Made by a program: the position numbers and the translations under genes | DNA from: Pholis gunnellus | Lineage: Eukaryota > Chordata > Actinopteri > Perciformes > Pholidae | Reading direction: 5' to 3' | Assembly: GCA_910591455.2 (NCBI GenBank) | Contig: OU342817.1 | Span: 11,132,415 to 11,196,414 of the forward strand | DNA: 64,000 nt | The notes under the pieces: generated by a model | Databases searched by the model: none | Seen by the model: only the letters and a program-made list of their open reading frames with translations | Told to the model about the DNA's origin: nothing | Shown: piece after piece, positions 1 through 13,046 of the stretch | How the letters are laid out: every line of letters begins with the position of its first letter | Numbering within the stretch: position 1 is the first letter of the stretch

Positions 1-74
1 ATAAAATGAACTTGATCTTCAAGGGGGGGGCGGGGGGTGCCCCCCCCCCTAATATAATGGTAGGGGAAACACTG
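1..74. mobile_element. Terminal part of a hAT-type DNA transposon/MITE, cut by the window edge
   Basis: Read on the minus strand from position 74, the sequence starts CAGTGTTTCCCCTACC, the kind of terminus typical of hAT superfamily elements. It is followed by a run of G and then C (25-49) that can fold on itself. Only one end is present, so neither target-site duplication nor element length can be tested. The repeat identity rests on the terminal motif alone. Confidence 0.55.
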
Positions 75-834
75 AGGTTGCTAGCACAGACTCCCATGAA
101 CAACAAAAACACGCTAACTGTATTCACTGGGTGCTGTTTGCTAGTCAGGTCAAGTCTCTTTGGTCCCATCTGCAGATTGGATCAAAATGTTTACAAATCC
201 ATGTTAATGCAATTCATACACCACATAAATATTTAATGTTTTAAGGCAAAAACTCTTTTCTAATCTTATCCCTCCTTCCCACACCGTTTGTGTGGGCATG
301 TCCGACACACAAAGCAGCTGATGCACTTTTTGCAGGTGTCAGACTTGCAATAATAAACAACCAAAAATTAATTTATACATTCTAGCTTATTAAAAGTATT
401 ACGTCTACATCTATGACACAGAGAGGGACAGACAAAGTTTACATCACCAGAGCTCCTCCATTGATCGACAAGAGAATAATTAGCTAGATAAAGTCAACAT
501 AATTTCTTCTATCACGTAATTTAAGTAGAAACCTATCAAACATCATTCAACAGTTTTCCATTGTTTTTAACACTCACCCCAAAGCCATATTAGCTCTATG
601 AAAATGTCAAACACTTGTCAACTTGAATAACTTGTCGCTAAAAGAATCCCAACAGCCACAATGGAAACTTGCATTCAGTGCAGTGGACCAGACTCCAGTA
701 GAAAGGAACTTTTGAGACGGGTGAACGCTGAGAGGAGTTTGTTGAGGAGGAAGCTAAACAACACACATTTGTGTCAGCTGAGAGATGACGTCAGCGTGGA
801 GGCCCCATGCAGGGAACCCACTGCATGCATGCAT

Positions 835-914
<80 letters not shown>

Positions 915-3830
915 CCACGTGTCAGAAGACCATTTGTTTGTCATATTGCTGATGCAAATATAATCCCTAGTCCAGTAATGAGAAAGTTGCTCTTTCAAAC
1001 TGACAGTACAAAGTGTCTTAATTGGTTTAGGATGTAGCAAACAAGTATAAAAACGGCAACGTTGGCGCATGTACATGCTGCAGCCAGGAGCTCCAATTAA
1101 TTCCTCTTCCTGAAGCTCTTTGACCACATCATCTCAACAGTATCTGGGCCTCGTCTTTTGTGGTCATCAAAGTTATTATGACCACGAAGTCGCCTCATTC
1201 TACTTTGAGTTTAAAAAAAAAAGAAACTGCAACCAGACGCGGCGGTTGCCGGTTTAACGTTAAGGACTGAACCGGATGGGTTGCATGTTTCATCACGTTA
1301 CGTTTTTTTCCTCCTAAATCCCGATAATGACAAACGTTAACAGTCGACATGCAGTGGACGTTGGCCTTAACCCAGCAGGTCTGAACTGTAACGGAACATG
1401 TAACGTAACTTTAACTTTAAGCCAACACAATCCACTAACGTTATGAAGCTGACTAGCTTTCCATGAAGACATGTAGACATCTTAACGCTGATTGGCCAAG
1501 ACTCCACACATAACAGAAGTCACATTTTCTCCTCGTCTCACTTCAATCTGAGCCCCCCCCGCCCCCCCCCCCCCAAAAAAACAAAACCTCTATGGATCTA
1601 CACGTAGATGACATATTTTCGAATTTCGCCGAAAAGCGACAAGTTTGCAGGTATGTATAATTTGATGAAAGAGGTGAACAAATGAGCAATTCATTAGGAG
1701 TATTTAGTGTAGCATTTCCCTCCGAAACATGGTCGACACTTGACTGATGATTGTACAACTTATTTCTAAATCCCACAAACAACTTAAGAGCTGTGTACAA
1801 AGCACAAAGCAACAATTATGTGTTAACATTTTCTTCTTGTTAGCATTACTGTAGCTTAAACACATAGAGCCGTTACTTATGCTAGTTACTTATGCTACTT
1901 AAAAACGCACACATTTATTACAGTTATTAGTTATTACAGTTATTAAAACATTAACCAACCGTGTGCGTCTTCAGGGGGGTTCTAGTACCTTAACCGTTTA
2001 TATAAATTCACAACCGCCAATATTTTACTCTCTCTCTCTCTCTTCGCGCGCACAGTTCTACTTCCGTTTTTACTCTGAGAGCTGCCTTCAGAATAAAAGC
2101 GTTTTACTTAAGACGGAAAGACATAACAAACGTAAGAAACAGTCAAAAACATGTAACAAAGCCAACACATTGATTGCTAAACACGAATTGGGTTACTTAC
2201 ATATAGTGCTGTTCAACTGCACTATGTCAGAGACCTATCAAACCATTTAAAAAGATAAAAGAAAGAAATGAGAAATAATTGGTGGGCCAGGACACATGGC
2301 AACTGTGACTCTGGATGAGTCACTTGATTGGAGTTGGAACAGCCCAATAATTATGAGGGCGTTAAACACCCACACACACATAAACTAATTACCCCAACGT
2401 ATTCAAATCACCCAGTTCAACTTCCATTGGAGGGATTGTGATTGAAGTACTGTCTGTGTCAGCACTTCATCAGTTATCCATTCACAAACCTTGCCATTGC
2501 CAGCTACAATGATTAAAGCTTTTGGGGTGAATTATAACAAATGACTTGGAGAGTAAGGAGCTAACAGAAGGCTTGGCAGAGTCGGCAGGATTCGGGGCAC
2601 AGAGGGTGCCTTTGGTGAGTGTCACCAGTTGGCACCCTCCATGTCAACATGACTGTAAATCCCTCAGATGAATACCGAGACAGAAATGAATCAGTGTGCT
2701 GCTTTGACCTGTGCTCCTTTGAGACACTCTGAGGTTGAAGTGAATCAATCAGTAAATCTGTATTAATATCTATATCAGGGCTGCAAGGGCATGCTCCCAA
2801 TCACATTCATACATATATGCAGGGTTAAAGTGGGTCGTAACAAACAAATGTAATAAATCTGATTGGAAAGTCATACATAATGACGTCAAGCAAGTTAATT
2901 TTTTCATGTGCTGCAGCCTGGCGTTCCTTCCAGTAAATGCCATCGAAACACTCAATCAACGAATCAGAAAGTAATGTCGTCCCACAGTCATTTTCCCCTG
3001 TTGCACCACCACACCTGATCTTTCTGAGAACCCCCCGTTGGAAGCGAGACGAAAGCCGAGACGTGAGATTCGCCCACCGAAGCGAATTAGTGGAATCTGC
3101 CTGAAGTGAAACAGACAAGCTCACAGACAGACTGGGAGCCTTGATCAATCCCTGTAGATGCTGTTAATAAGTTCAATAGACGTAAACTGCGGGATATTTA
3201 AGAGTGATTTAAACAGCTGTCTATGCAGAGTACTCGACTAAGACACAAATGGATTTGAAGTGCGAAAAAACCTGAGGGGTCTCTGTGAGAGTAATGGTGG
3301 TTCTCAGGGTGGGTGGGCAGTGTCCCTATAATATTAATCCTGGAACCCCCCTCACTGAGCAACTTTCACCCAACATTTATACCACGAGAGAGGAAATTGT
3401 AATTGTTCATGGTCAGTGTAAATACCAGATAAATAAAACGTATGCTAACATGGAATGAGTATTCTTGTGTTTATTGTTATACATCTATTGATGGTAGAAC
3501 CATATGTGTGGTATGTGACAGTTATACATTTGGTATCCCGAAATCTAAGTATCTGTTCCGTGGGACACACGAGTGGCGGACGTCAAAAACTATTTCTTTG
3601 TGGATTGTGGTACAAATGTTACAAATGCTAGAACGGATCATCTTTAATACTGACTAACATAATGTGCTGCAGACTTACTGTGGTTTTGTGTTTTTATAGC
3701 TCCATAGCATATAGAAAACAAACATGTTCTGCTTGAAAACCAATGAATAAATCTTTCACACCACTTAGTTTTTTGCTGGAAGCCTTTTTCACCATATTCC
3801 CACCCAGACACTATAATAAAATGTACTCAC
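75..3830. other. Intergenic or intronic DNA, no coding exon recognised
   Basis: No reading frame here resembles a known protein. Content noted: a (CA)n array (836-912), a C-rich run (about 1553-1574), a short (TC)n (about 2028-2043) and AT-rich unique-looking sequence. If the minus-strand promoter near 6.5 kb belongs to a gene running left, this stretch would be intron of that gene. Confidence 0.5.
836..912. repeat. (CA)n microsatellite
   Basis: About 38 uninterrupted CA units, preceded by an alternating TGCATGCATGCATGCA block (822-837). It creates artefactual Thr-His and Val-Cys reading frames on the two strands. Confidence 0.97.
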
Positions 3831-3899
3831 AGCTGAACCTCTTCTCCTTGAGCCAGTGTTGAGAGGATGGGCGGGAATTCACGTCAGCAGACTGTCGAC
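3831..3899 (-). other. Candidate 69-bp internal exon of an unidentified minus-strand gene
   Basis: On the minus strand a good acceptor (TTTGTCTTTCAG, ending at 3900) and a good donor (GTGAGTA from 3830) bracket 69 bases. Two of the three frames contain stops. The only open frame reads RQSADVNSRPSSQHWLKEK and onward, which I do not recognise. It could be a 5' untranslated exon of the gene whose promoter lies near 6.5 kb, or a chance pair of splice-like signals. No transcript evidence is available. Confidence 0.35.
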
Positions 3900-6411
3900 C
3901 TGAAAGACAAACAATGTATGGATTACACATATCACAGCAAAAAACAGCCAATAATATACGCAGGCAGAAATGTGATTGATCAGCAACAAGGACTCCTGAC
4001 AATATCACAAAAGGGGCAACATATTTCCCTCTGACAAGCATAGAAGGGACACATGGATGTATTTACACATGATTTCACAACAGCAAATAAATGAATATAA
4101 TAACTATTGACGAGTCAGAGTTGAAGGAAAAGTGTGGAGCTATAACAGTGGAAGCACTGAGACGTGTAAATGCATGACTGTTATTACAATCATAGTTCAG
4201 ATTACCATTCAGTGCATACACACGCACATGCACACAACGCTTTCTGTATTCACAATCAGCTGTTATTTTGGGGTTGTTTTTTTCATAAAAATCACAGTTC
4301 CCATGATGACAAACGCTCGCCCAGTCTGCAAACCTAACTGCTTAGCGCAGACACGCAATGTATTCATCATCTGGAAGCGGAACATCAGTGTTCAGCAACA
4401 GAAAATGCTCTATCGTAACACCGGTAAAGCCACCAACAAGCCAGTAAGTGAGTCATCAGTCTGGTAGCCAAAGCCCTTTTGACAAGAAGCTGGATGCACG
4501 TACTCTGTTGTTTCAGCGCTGACTGAGAATAAAAGGACAGCGGCCAGCTGAGTTCACGCACCACATGAACGGGGCACTACAGAAATGCTATGAACTGGGC
4601 TTTTAAGGAAGTGCACCTCTGAAATCTCTTCCTAAAATGTAACATGATAGCATGTCACACAAGAGAAATGTTAATGCAGCTAAGAGCTTGTATGTGATGC
4701 CAAACTGATTCACAGCTCTAAAAACAAAACTCTTTTTATTCTTACGTTTTGAAATTTAAATAGAGCTTATTGTGAAAACAGTGGAGACTTTGTAAGGACC
4801 TTTCAGATCTGTGCACATCTTAGCCGATGTTCAGGCCCAGTAGAGTTGGAATATTATTGTGGTAGCTGAGACATTCGTAAGGCGATGTCCATGAGAACAG
4901 AGATGAACTGCTGTGGTGTGACCAACATTCATAATCCCTTCTTCTTACTACCCTCAGTGAAGAAGCTTCATGGTTCTGCTGTACTTAATTATGCTGCCCA
5001 CAAACCCACGCATTACATGAAACATTTTAAGAAGTTAAACTGAATAATAAAATCAGGTTTGAATGTTAAACTTGTGACACTGGAAAAACACATTATTAAC
5101 ACATTATCAGGGAATATGTTATAAACGTTTTCTGCTCCCAGTTGTTTCAACTGCACTGACTGACAATACCTCGCACTTGTTGTGATTGTGAATATTACAT
5201 TTAGACTTCAAAGACAACTACAGCTACACATGCCAATCCCAGTTATTTCAGCTGGATTGATACTTTTGCATGCGCATATTTTCGTGTTCATTTCACGTTG
5301 TAAAAACCATGATGCATGTGCCCCTATGCAGCAAGCAAGGACGACTTTTGTGTCACTGGAACAGAGTTACAACAGTGTAACACTTTGGTTTTATCCTTAA
5401 ATCTATCTCAGTAAATAAATATACAGTATGACCTTGCTGTAGACGCCAAATGACTTATTGTGGTAGCTACTGTTACAATCACCCACAGTCTCCCCTCTAA
5501 CACAGACTATAAAAAGGTCACTATTGAGTCTCTATATTGATACAAGTCAGTCACATTAAGTCCCAGCAGCGATATGATGTCGCTGTATACTTGGGTGAAA
5601 TAAAGGGCCCAACTAGTGCCATTTATTTTCTGGATGTCGATGGTGGACCTCATTTAACTCAGACTTCTTTGCCAAATGGACAGTGATTGATTGTATAATG
5701 GAATATAAAACACTTGGTTGTAGACCACTCCAGCAACCCCTCCAATGTCTCCACTTACACAAAATATTCACTTTCCCCCCATCCACACCACCCGAAACCT
5801 TAATTGTCCCAAACTCAAATACATTTCAAACTCAAATCAATAACATCCTCTCTCCCTCAATAGTGAGTGAAAACACTAAGTGGGAAAAGCTTTTACTTTG
5901 CCTGACCCCATCATCGTCCAAACATTTGTGCAGGCTGTTTCCAGAGTCGCACGCCATCCGTTTAGAAATGTGTTTCAAAGTACACACACCGAGTAAAACT
6001 GAACGAGTCAGCTGACAAAAGGAGGAGAGGAGCCCACAATGCAAAGTCCTGAGAGAGATGAAGCCTACGTACAGACGATAAGCCTACGTGATATGACTGA
6101 ATCAAAAGACCTTTCAGTGCAACTCAACATATTTGAGTGCCTCACGTTTCCTCGAATATAGCTTCTGTGCAGCTCAAATGACGGAAACATGCCACCTGAG
6201 CATCGGAAAACATATTTTTTTGCAAACCTTGGGAGCAACAAAATTCCCTTAGTATAATTTACTTTCGATGGATTTATGCTGTTGATTCACCCAATTATTA
6301 CTCGATGAGGTCAATAAACAGCTATGACAAAATAAACATGTATTCCCCTTTTTCGCTCGGAGGCACAGTGAGCCACGTCTTTCTTCACAGGACGGTTACA
6401 TGCGGACTTAC
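3900..6411. other. No gene recognised
   Basis: AT-rich sequence without any frame that resembles a protein. It would be intron 1 if the exons proposed at 6412-6478 and 3831-3899 are real. Confidence 0.45.
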
Positions 6412-6478
6412 CGAGGGGATTATCTGTTGTCCCACGCGCTGGTGTGGTTGTGGTAAACCGTGGTCTCCCGTTTCTCTG
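6412..6478 (-). other. Candidate first exon (5' untranslated) of an unidentified gene
   Basis: A strong minus-strand donor (CTCG|GTAAGTC) sits at 6412/6411 at the end of a CpG-rich block. The transcription start is inferred about 25-30 bases downstream of the TATA-like box at 6501-6510, so the right boundary is approximate. No ATG occurs in the inferred exon, so it would be untranslated. An upstream ATG frame exists (MAQMEPDKKGR and onward) but lies partly 5' of the inferred start and meets a stop soon after splicing to 3831-3899. Confidence 0.35.
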
Positions 6479-6500
6479 CTGCGCTTCTGAAGCACGCGCC

Positions 6501-6571
6501 CCTTTTTATCAGGTTCCATTTGTGCCATTCGCGCTCGTTCCCCTACCCGACCCCGAGAGCGCATCGATTGG
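6501..6571 (-). promoter_or_regulatory. Probable core promoter: CCAAT box plus TATA-like box
   Basis: On the minus strand a CCAAT box (6567-6571) lies about 60 bases upstream of GATAAAAAGG (6501-6510), inside a locally CpG-rich segment (about 6420-6670) that stands out from its AT-rich surroundings. Order and spacing fit a minus-strand start near 6475. The gene would point left, in the same orientation as leprot. In human the genes following LEPROT in that direction are LEPR and PDE4B. Confidence 0.4.
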
Positions 6572-7535
6572 CTTTGACACCGACGACGCAGATCCTTCCG
6601 TTTACCAATGGCTGCCAGTGCGCACGCCCTCCCTTCCTTCCCACTACTGCCCTGCGTCCATTTGAATCCCTGCCAGGGAGCTTTGTGTGGATGCGTCTGC
6701 TTCACCAGTTTAATGGAGCCACCCCCCCCCCACGCACGCACACACGCACACACAGACACTCCACAGCCCTCCGGCTCTCTGTCGTGTATTGACTCCCTGA
6801 TGTGTTTTAGTTGATTGTCTCCCCAAATAGTTATCCACATCGCTTGTCTGCTTATGACTTTGTGAGACAAAGTTAAACTGCTGTAGGCACTTCATGTATC
6901 TCATTAGAGAGCACAGTGTTCCAGAGGGAAGTTGCAATAAAATGTTAACATTAAAACCAAGATAAAAAGAATTATCAGAAGTTTTAAATTAGTACCCTAT
7001 TGCAAATGGCATCATATATTACAATATCCATAGCATGCATCTATCTAGCTGTCTATATCATCTATCGGTCTGTCTTTTTGCGTAGCGTAATAGACTTATA
7101 TTACAGTATCACACAACTATATAATGTGATGTGTTGCATTGGGTTGTATGTTGTGTTCAAGACCACTGAGTAGTCTTTTGGAGTGATCTTGATGCCTTTG
7201 CTGTTGCCAAGCAACAGCTGTTGTGGAACAGATGAATGGGTGTCCCTGGGCTTCCTTCATCTCCGTCTTCACCTTCATCTTTTGTTCTTCTCAATGTCTC
7301 TCTCTCACACATAGAATAAAACACTGTTTGACATTTTCACTCACTCAAAAAGAGAATTAGGGCCCATCAATGTGCCATGTTATGGGTTTTTGGGACAAAT
7401 GCACAACTTCTTATTCACATGCGTCTCAATATCAGTGGTGTGGAGGCAGTACTTACTTCTTTAAACACTTTTCTTACCGAAGTAACTGGGCCACGGTTGA
7501 TCAATAACCAGCTTTTCCTTTTGAAATATGTAGAC

Positions 7536-7957
7536 CAGTGGTCGCCAACCCGTCGATCTCGGAGACTTTCCCTGTCGCTCTCCAAAATAAAATTTAAAAA
7601 AAGAAGAAAAAAAAATCCTGTGCTTTTATTTTGAAGGGGATTTTGTCTGCAGCCTGTCTGCTCATTATCTCCGCTTGTGTGTTTTTTCTTGTTCATATTG
7701 TGTGTGTGCGGTTAACAAATAATTTCCTTTTTATGTTGCACTGAACTTAAGTCATTTAGTGTGTTCTTGGTCACATCAATTTGAAAGCTGGACCAAAGTG
7801 TTTGATTTCATTCAATTACAATTAGGCCAAATAAAAAGCCTCAAGTTGTAAGTACGGTCTGGACAGTCTTTTTCTCTCAACGCCTCAATAGGTAGATCTT
7901 GCCGGTCACCAAGGCAGAGGTCAGGGATCTTGGGCTTAAAAAGGTTGGTGACCACTG
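7536..7957. mobile_element. Complete non-autonomous hAT MITE (422 bp) with target-site duplication
   Basis: The ends are terminal inverted repeats: left CAGTGGTCGCCAACC and, read inverted, right CAGTGGTCACCAACC. They are flanked by 8-bp direct repeats ATGTAGAC (7528-7535) and ATGTAGAT (7958-7965), matching at 7 of 8 positions, the size expected for hAT insertion. The interior has no transposase frame. Confidence 0.85.
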
Positions 7958-7965
7958 ATGTAGAT

Positions 7966-10223
7966 CCACAGCCAACATGAGGTCGCTCTCTTGCTCTGAT
8001 GGGCCGCAAGAAACTTACCGTGAAATTCACAGTAGTTAACTGGCAGCAATTGACGAGTAACCTACTCTTATTGTATTTTTTTTAATTAAAGTAACAAGCA
8101 GTACTTTCCAAATAGTGCATTTCTGCTTAAAGTCGGAGTATTACTGCAAACAACACAAGTAATTTCCATGGGAAACATGTGTCAGGCCTCATGAGGCTCC
8201 CAAAGGGCCAAGACTGATCAGAACAATCTACACCAGTCATGGCTCACAATCATAGCTTGTATGGGTGGAGTTTTAGGGTATCACATACTGTATAAGAACC
8301 TTCAATACCTGGCATTATGGGGCCGGGATGTGGTCCAGTGTAACCACACGTGGTTCCCAATCACATTTTTTGGGTATTGAGATTTCCTGTCTACTACAGC
8401 CTTTACTATTTTCTTTTATATATCTTTTACTGTGATTTTTTACAATTGCAACTTCATTCCTGTGATTTTCACAGTAATAGTACTGCGACACAGTATTCTC
8501 TCACCCCTTTCTTTTATCAACCTCCAGAGACCAATTTTTATCTTGTAATCTTCGATGTGTCAATTCATTTCTTAAACTTTACACAACCAAGCATTTACAC
8601 AACATCTATTGCACATACACACTTCTGCAAATCTTCTTCTTAAGTGCTTTTCACGAAGCAGCACTGATACAGAGCTAACCTCTCTGTGGGATGTTAGTCC
8701 GTACGCGCTTTGTCTTCCCTTGTGAAATGCAATCACTGGAAGGCGACAACACCGATGGTTTTCATAGAAATAATCATTCATTTGCAGAGAGCGGTGAGGA
8801 AATGAACTCGGCTTAGCATGCAAATTGGTGAGGCAGCTGCATTCCTGACACACGTCAACAACTCAAGTGCACGGTTGTTTCCTATCACATCCTGTTCAAC
8901 CCTGAATATAGAATGCTGGCTTTTATCAGTCTTTTGCTATGCAGCTTACTCACAACAGCAACGTTGTGAATCACGTATTCAATATTAAGTTTTTTAGTGT
9001 TTGGAAAGATCAAAACAGACAGGGAGGCAGACAGATGTTCCTCAGTGAAAATGATGCGCCGTTAGGCAAAGCATGGAGCTGTTATGCACACCGCTTATTG
9101 AATATTGCAAAATGTCTAAATGATTTAGGAGATGCTCACACCTGAAGTTCAGGCCTGTCAGGCAGACCTGTATATGCTCGCAAAGTCTGGCCAGACAGAA
9201 TTGATCCTAACACACACACACACACACACAACACCTCTCCTTTCACACTCTGTGTCTCGTGGGAGGCCATTACAGAGGTTTTGCTACATTCACCATTGCT
9301 GCTGTGCTATACGGTCCACATATATCCATCGCGACCACCCAGACGAGCTTCACATAAGTCAGATCTCCATCCACTTCACACACCAGCAATAAACAGCAAG
9401 ACAGAGTTTGTTTCATTATACAGGCAGTTTTAATCAATGTTAGAAAACAAAATGTAACCAGGAGCTTATAAAATAACCTTTGAGAACTCGTTAGTGTGAG
9501 TATGGGAGTCACAATAGAAAGCTTTCTTTACATGTCAGTTCTGAGACACAGTATAATATTTCCCTCGAAAAGCAGTTAAGGAATTGGGAAATCAGACATT
9601 ACACTGGACACTAAGTGGGATTTTCTGTGATAGTCAAGTGGGCTAATCATACAAACTTCAGAACCTCATTAAAAGTCAGTTACTGGCAATGATGACATAG
9701 AACATGATTATGTTATATTGATTTTAAAACTACAAATGTCAATGGCCCCTGATGAGGATGATGATGAAACCCAAAAATCTGACTCAAAACCAAATCACAG
9801 TGATTTCTCTATTAACCAAAATATACACTGGACGACAGGCACTTAGGAATGAGCTTGCAGGTAAAGCCCTCTCCTTTTGGAAAAAACACGCGGCCTAAAA
9901 ACATATTTCTCCCACATTTACTATCCACCATGTAAAAAATATTCACAAATCAATATCATGCTCTTAGTGGCTCTATTGTATGAATTTCTTTGTCATCTGC
10001 AGGAATATAAAATGGCTATGGGTGCTTCTTCAGGCCTGTTCACACAATAATTGAATATAGAATCTTGATTTTCACCACACAGCGCTTTCAGATCAAAATC
10101 CACAGTTCGAGGGTGAATATGTTCCATTTTTGCACTCAAAATGATCTTTGGTGAGAATGTAAACAATTGCACCAGAACACAAAGTAAGGCTTTACAGTCT
10201 TGTCGCAAAATGAAAACAAACAA

Positions 10224-10284
<61 letters not shown>

Positions 10285-10886
10285 ACACAATCTCCATACA
10301 AATATATCTTTTACCTGATAAGGAGTCCTACAACTAGTTAGCTTGGATTAAGATAACTTGCCCTGCCTTCACACTTTAAACAGCAGACAGTGCTGATAAT
10401 AAGCAAACCATAATTCAGTAAAGCCAATCCTGCCTTGAACAATGAGGACAGATAGTGCAGTGCGCATCGCAGTGTACATTACAATAGAGTTACTCTTAAG
10501 GATCCCAATATGATATTGATTAACTGAAGCATAATGAAATAGCAGGCAGCTGCAATAAGCAGGGTGATTTGGGGGTTGAAATAAAGACGAGACAAGCTAA
10601 AATATATGGGTGAAGGTGGATAGGCATCAGTGTCTCTCTGGTCCTAGACATAAGGCACATTAATGGGATACATATTGTTGTCTCCAACCCTGACACCCTT
10701 TAATATAAAAATTGGCCTGAAAACATGCCCAGTAAAGTTGACATTTTTGCAGCATACAATGTACATGAGCGCCATCCCCTAGGACACATACGCCCCTCAG
10801 TCTGCCGTGTATCCATTCAACTATCCACCTACCCACCCATCTATCCGTCCACCTGTCCTTCTGTCTGTCCACCGTCTGAAGGCACT
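7966..10886. other. Downstream flank of leprot, including its probable 3' UTR
   Basis: No coding exon recognised. It contains a short CA run (about 9211-9230), the (CA)n array at 10227-10289 and, in the leprot 3' UTR orientation, a degenerate run of GGTGGA/GGATAGATG-like units (about 10805-10875). I could not fix a polyadenylation site. Confidence 0.45.
10227..10289. repeat. (CA)n microsatellite
   Basis: About 30 CA units with a single T interruption at 10280, lying 3' of the leprot stop codon on the leprot-sense strand. Confidence 0.97.
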
Positions 10887-12631
10887 CTACCACTGCTCCC
10901 AGCTGAATTCGTCCCCACCTCCAAACACGACAAAAAAACCAAAGATGGTGAGGAAGATGACAGCGTTTCCTGTCATCACCAGACCGCAGGCACCCCACTG
11001 GATCTGTTGGAGGAAAATATTCACCCAGAATCAGTCCAAAAATAAAAATGTTCACAACGCTCTGCTGGCACAGTGTACATCTCTCAAGAAAAAGTACATT
11101 TGAAATAGACTAACAACTGATGTGGTGCACTGCACACAACACTGACATATCTACAAATACAAGCCAAGCCAATGAGGGCGGCTGTAAAGAGAGAACCTAC
11201 TGTGGTGGTGCGGGCTAGCACAATGGGAAGCCCAAAAGATGATACCACGATGCCAGTTGTTAAGAAGTAGGCCAGCTCTCTGCATGCATTGCTGGAGGAG
11301 TCAGTGTCATCGCTGAGGCGTCTGGATATGAAGGTCGGGATGGGGCTTAATATGTAGAAAATCAGGACAAACAGCGGCCAGTATACCCTAAAGAATCAGA
11401 TGGGGAACAGTTAAAAACATGGTTTACATTTTGTGATACACGATGGCATGAGTTTGCCGTCGCAGCAAATTGAAGAAAAAAAAATATTGTGCCAAAACAA
11501 ACCACAACACAGCCATACACAACAGAATGAAACATTTTAAAGGGGCATTGCGAAAGCGAAGCCCAGTTTACTTGTTTTGAGAAGTATTGCTCTGCCTGTA
11601 AAAACGATTGTATAATGTCTTACGTGACTAAGTCGGACAAATAGCCCTAATGACATCAGAGTTATCTCAGCTTGGCCTCGAGATTTAAAATCCTTTAACA
11701 GAAAGCCTGCACGACAAACTGGGAGTATGGGGTTTTCAAAGGCGTGGGCATTTAGAGGGCAGGGGGGCTCTAATGAAATACGCTATTGAGATTCATAATG
11801 GAAATTGTAGGATTCAGCATGTCTGGAGCTTGATCCATACAAGGGACTACATTTCTCATTCTCTGCAGCATTGATTTTGACCATTCTTTTTTTAAATGTT
11901 CCTCTTAAAAGTCCCTCAACTTAATGTAAGTGCAATATTCAACTGCTGGAGCACCACTTGTAACAGCCAGACAGGGCATTTCGGAGAGTTTTGTTGTTTT
12001 TGTTAACTACTGTTTTGCATATCTCTCTGATTAACTGCCTCTTCGCTGTTTTAACAATCTATTTAAGCCTCAATATCGCATGTTATCCGAGGTCTATGTG
12101 ATACAATAACATACTTAGTATAACAAAGAACCTACCCGTACTGTTCCAGTCCACAGCCCAGAAGAAGAAACGTAAGTCCAATGGCACCACTGAAGGACAA
12201 ACCAACCAGCGCTGAAACAAGAGAAACATCCCATCAGCGTCACATTACATGACACACGCTTAACTGCTGTGTCCAAAGTTACAATAAGATACAAAACAGA
12301 AATCAGCTAACGTCACGTTATGCTTGTAACACTTGCTGTGGAATCCGTTTGTATGCCAAGTTAACTTTTAAGATGCATTTACTGAGAATAAATAGCAATA
12401 ACTTAAAACAGGTTGGTAACTTGATAACGGAACTAACATTGTAGCTTGTAGCAAACCCTAATGTCCTTCGGCGGTGTTGTATTGATAGCTTTCGAAATGA
12501 AAGAGCAACATTGCTGCAAAAAGATACACAAAGTATTTGAAGCATCAACGTCATCGTAACTAAACGAACGTAAATCTCAGCTGTCGACTGACTCATAACG
12601 CCTAGAATACAATACCTTTAATTCCGGCCAT
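10887..12631 (-). CDS. leprot: Leptin receptor overlapping transcript-like protein (LEPROT / endospanin-1), 4 coding exons
   Basis: Small tetraspanning membrane protein of endosomes and Golgi. In mammals it lowers surface display of leptin and growth hormone receptors through vacuolar sorting. Coding exons: 12616-12631, 12136-12211, 11201-11387, 10887-11003. All junctions are GT-AG and the phases agree. The joined product is 131 aa, the same length as the human protein. It begins [17 protein letters not shown] and ends DEFSWEQW. The signature HxISPIP-type segment reads [14 protein letters not shown], followed by [16 protein letters not shown] and the IQWGACGLV segment. It matches LEPROT better than LEPROTL1 (CGLEQYGVYWPL, the REL in ACRELAYF, and the WEQW end). 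The first coding exon carries only 16 nt, as is usual for the family. No TATA box is seen upstream; AGGAAG-type ETS motifs lie at 12728-12746. Confidence 0.93.
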
Positions 12632-13046
12632 TGCGATAAATGTGTGAAACTTTCTGTTTGACTTTTGATCTCCTTCTTTGTGTTTTGTTTATGTGCTCAG
12701 GCTCTCCGTTTCTTTCTTGGTAGACCAACTTCCTGCTTCCTCCATCGGGTTTTCCTTCTTTGTCAGGTGACTGTCTTAAAGCGACAGTAGCAGTCAGAGC
12801 CAAGATTTAAACAGCATTGCCAACCGCGTGCTAAACATGCAGACACACCTGAACACCACCAGGTGCTGCCGACTCCTCGTCTCCCATCATTAGCTATTTG
12901 CAGGCACATTCATGAAATGTTCTTGTCAATCAAATATAGTTTTCTCCCCCATGGTTGCTGCAATCCCTTGTGATGAGGAGCAGGGCACCATGCAGCACTG
13001 TGCGTGGGGGCTTGATTAACACCCACGTGATATCCGTGGTGTAAAT

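Noticed and set aside
2825..3148. Possible minus-strand exon with acceptor CACTTCAG near 3108
   Set aside because: The only downstream donor is poor, and the phase from 3831-3899 leads to a stop within four codons.
6385..6870. 161-codon minus-strand frame over the promoter near 6.5 kb
   Set aside because: It reads through the good donor at 6411. Its protein has no recognisable feature, and the frame is open mainly because of GC-rich sequence.
10887..12631. LEPROTL1 instead of LEPROT
   Set aside because: CGLEQYGVYWPL and the WEQW C-terminus match LEPROT. The linkage is also that of LEPROT.
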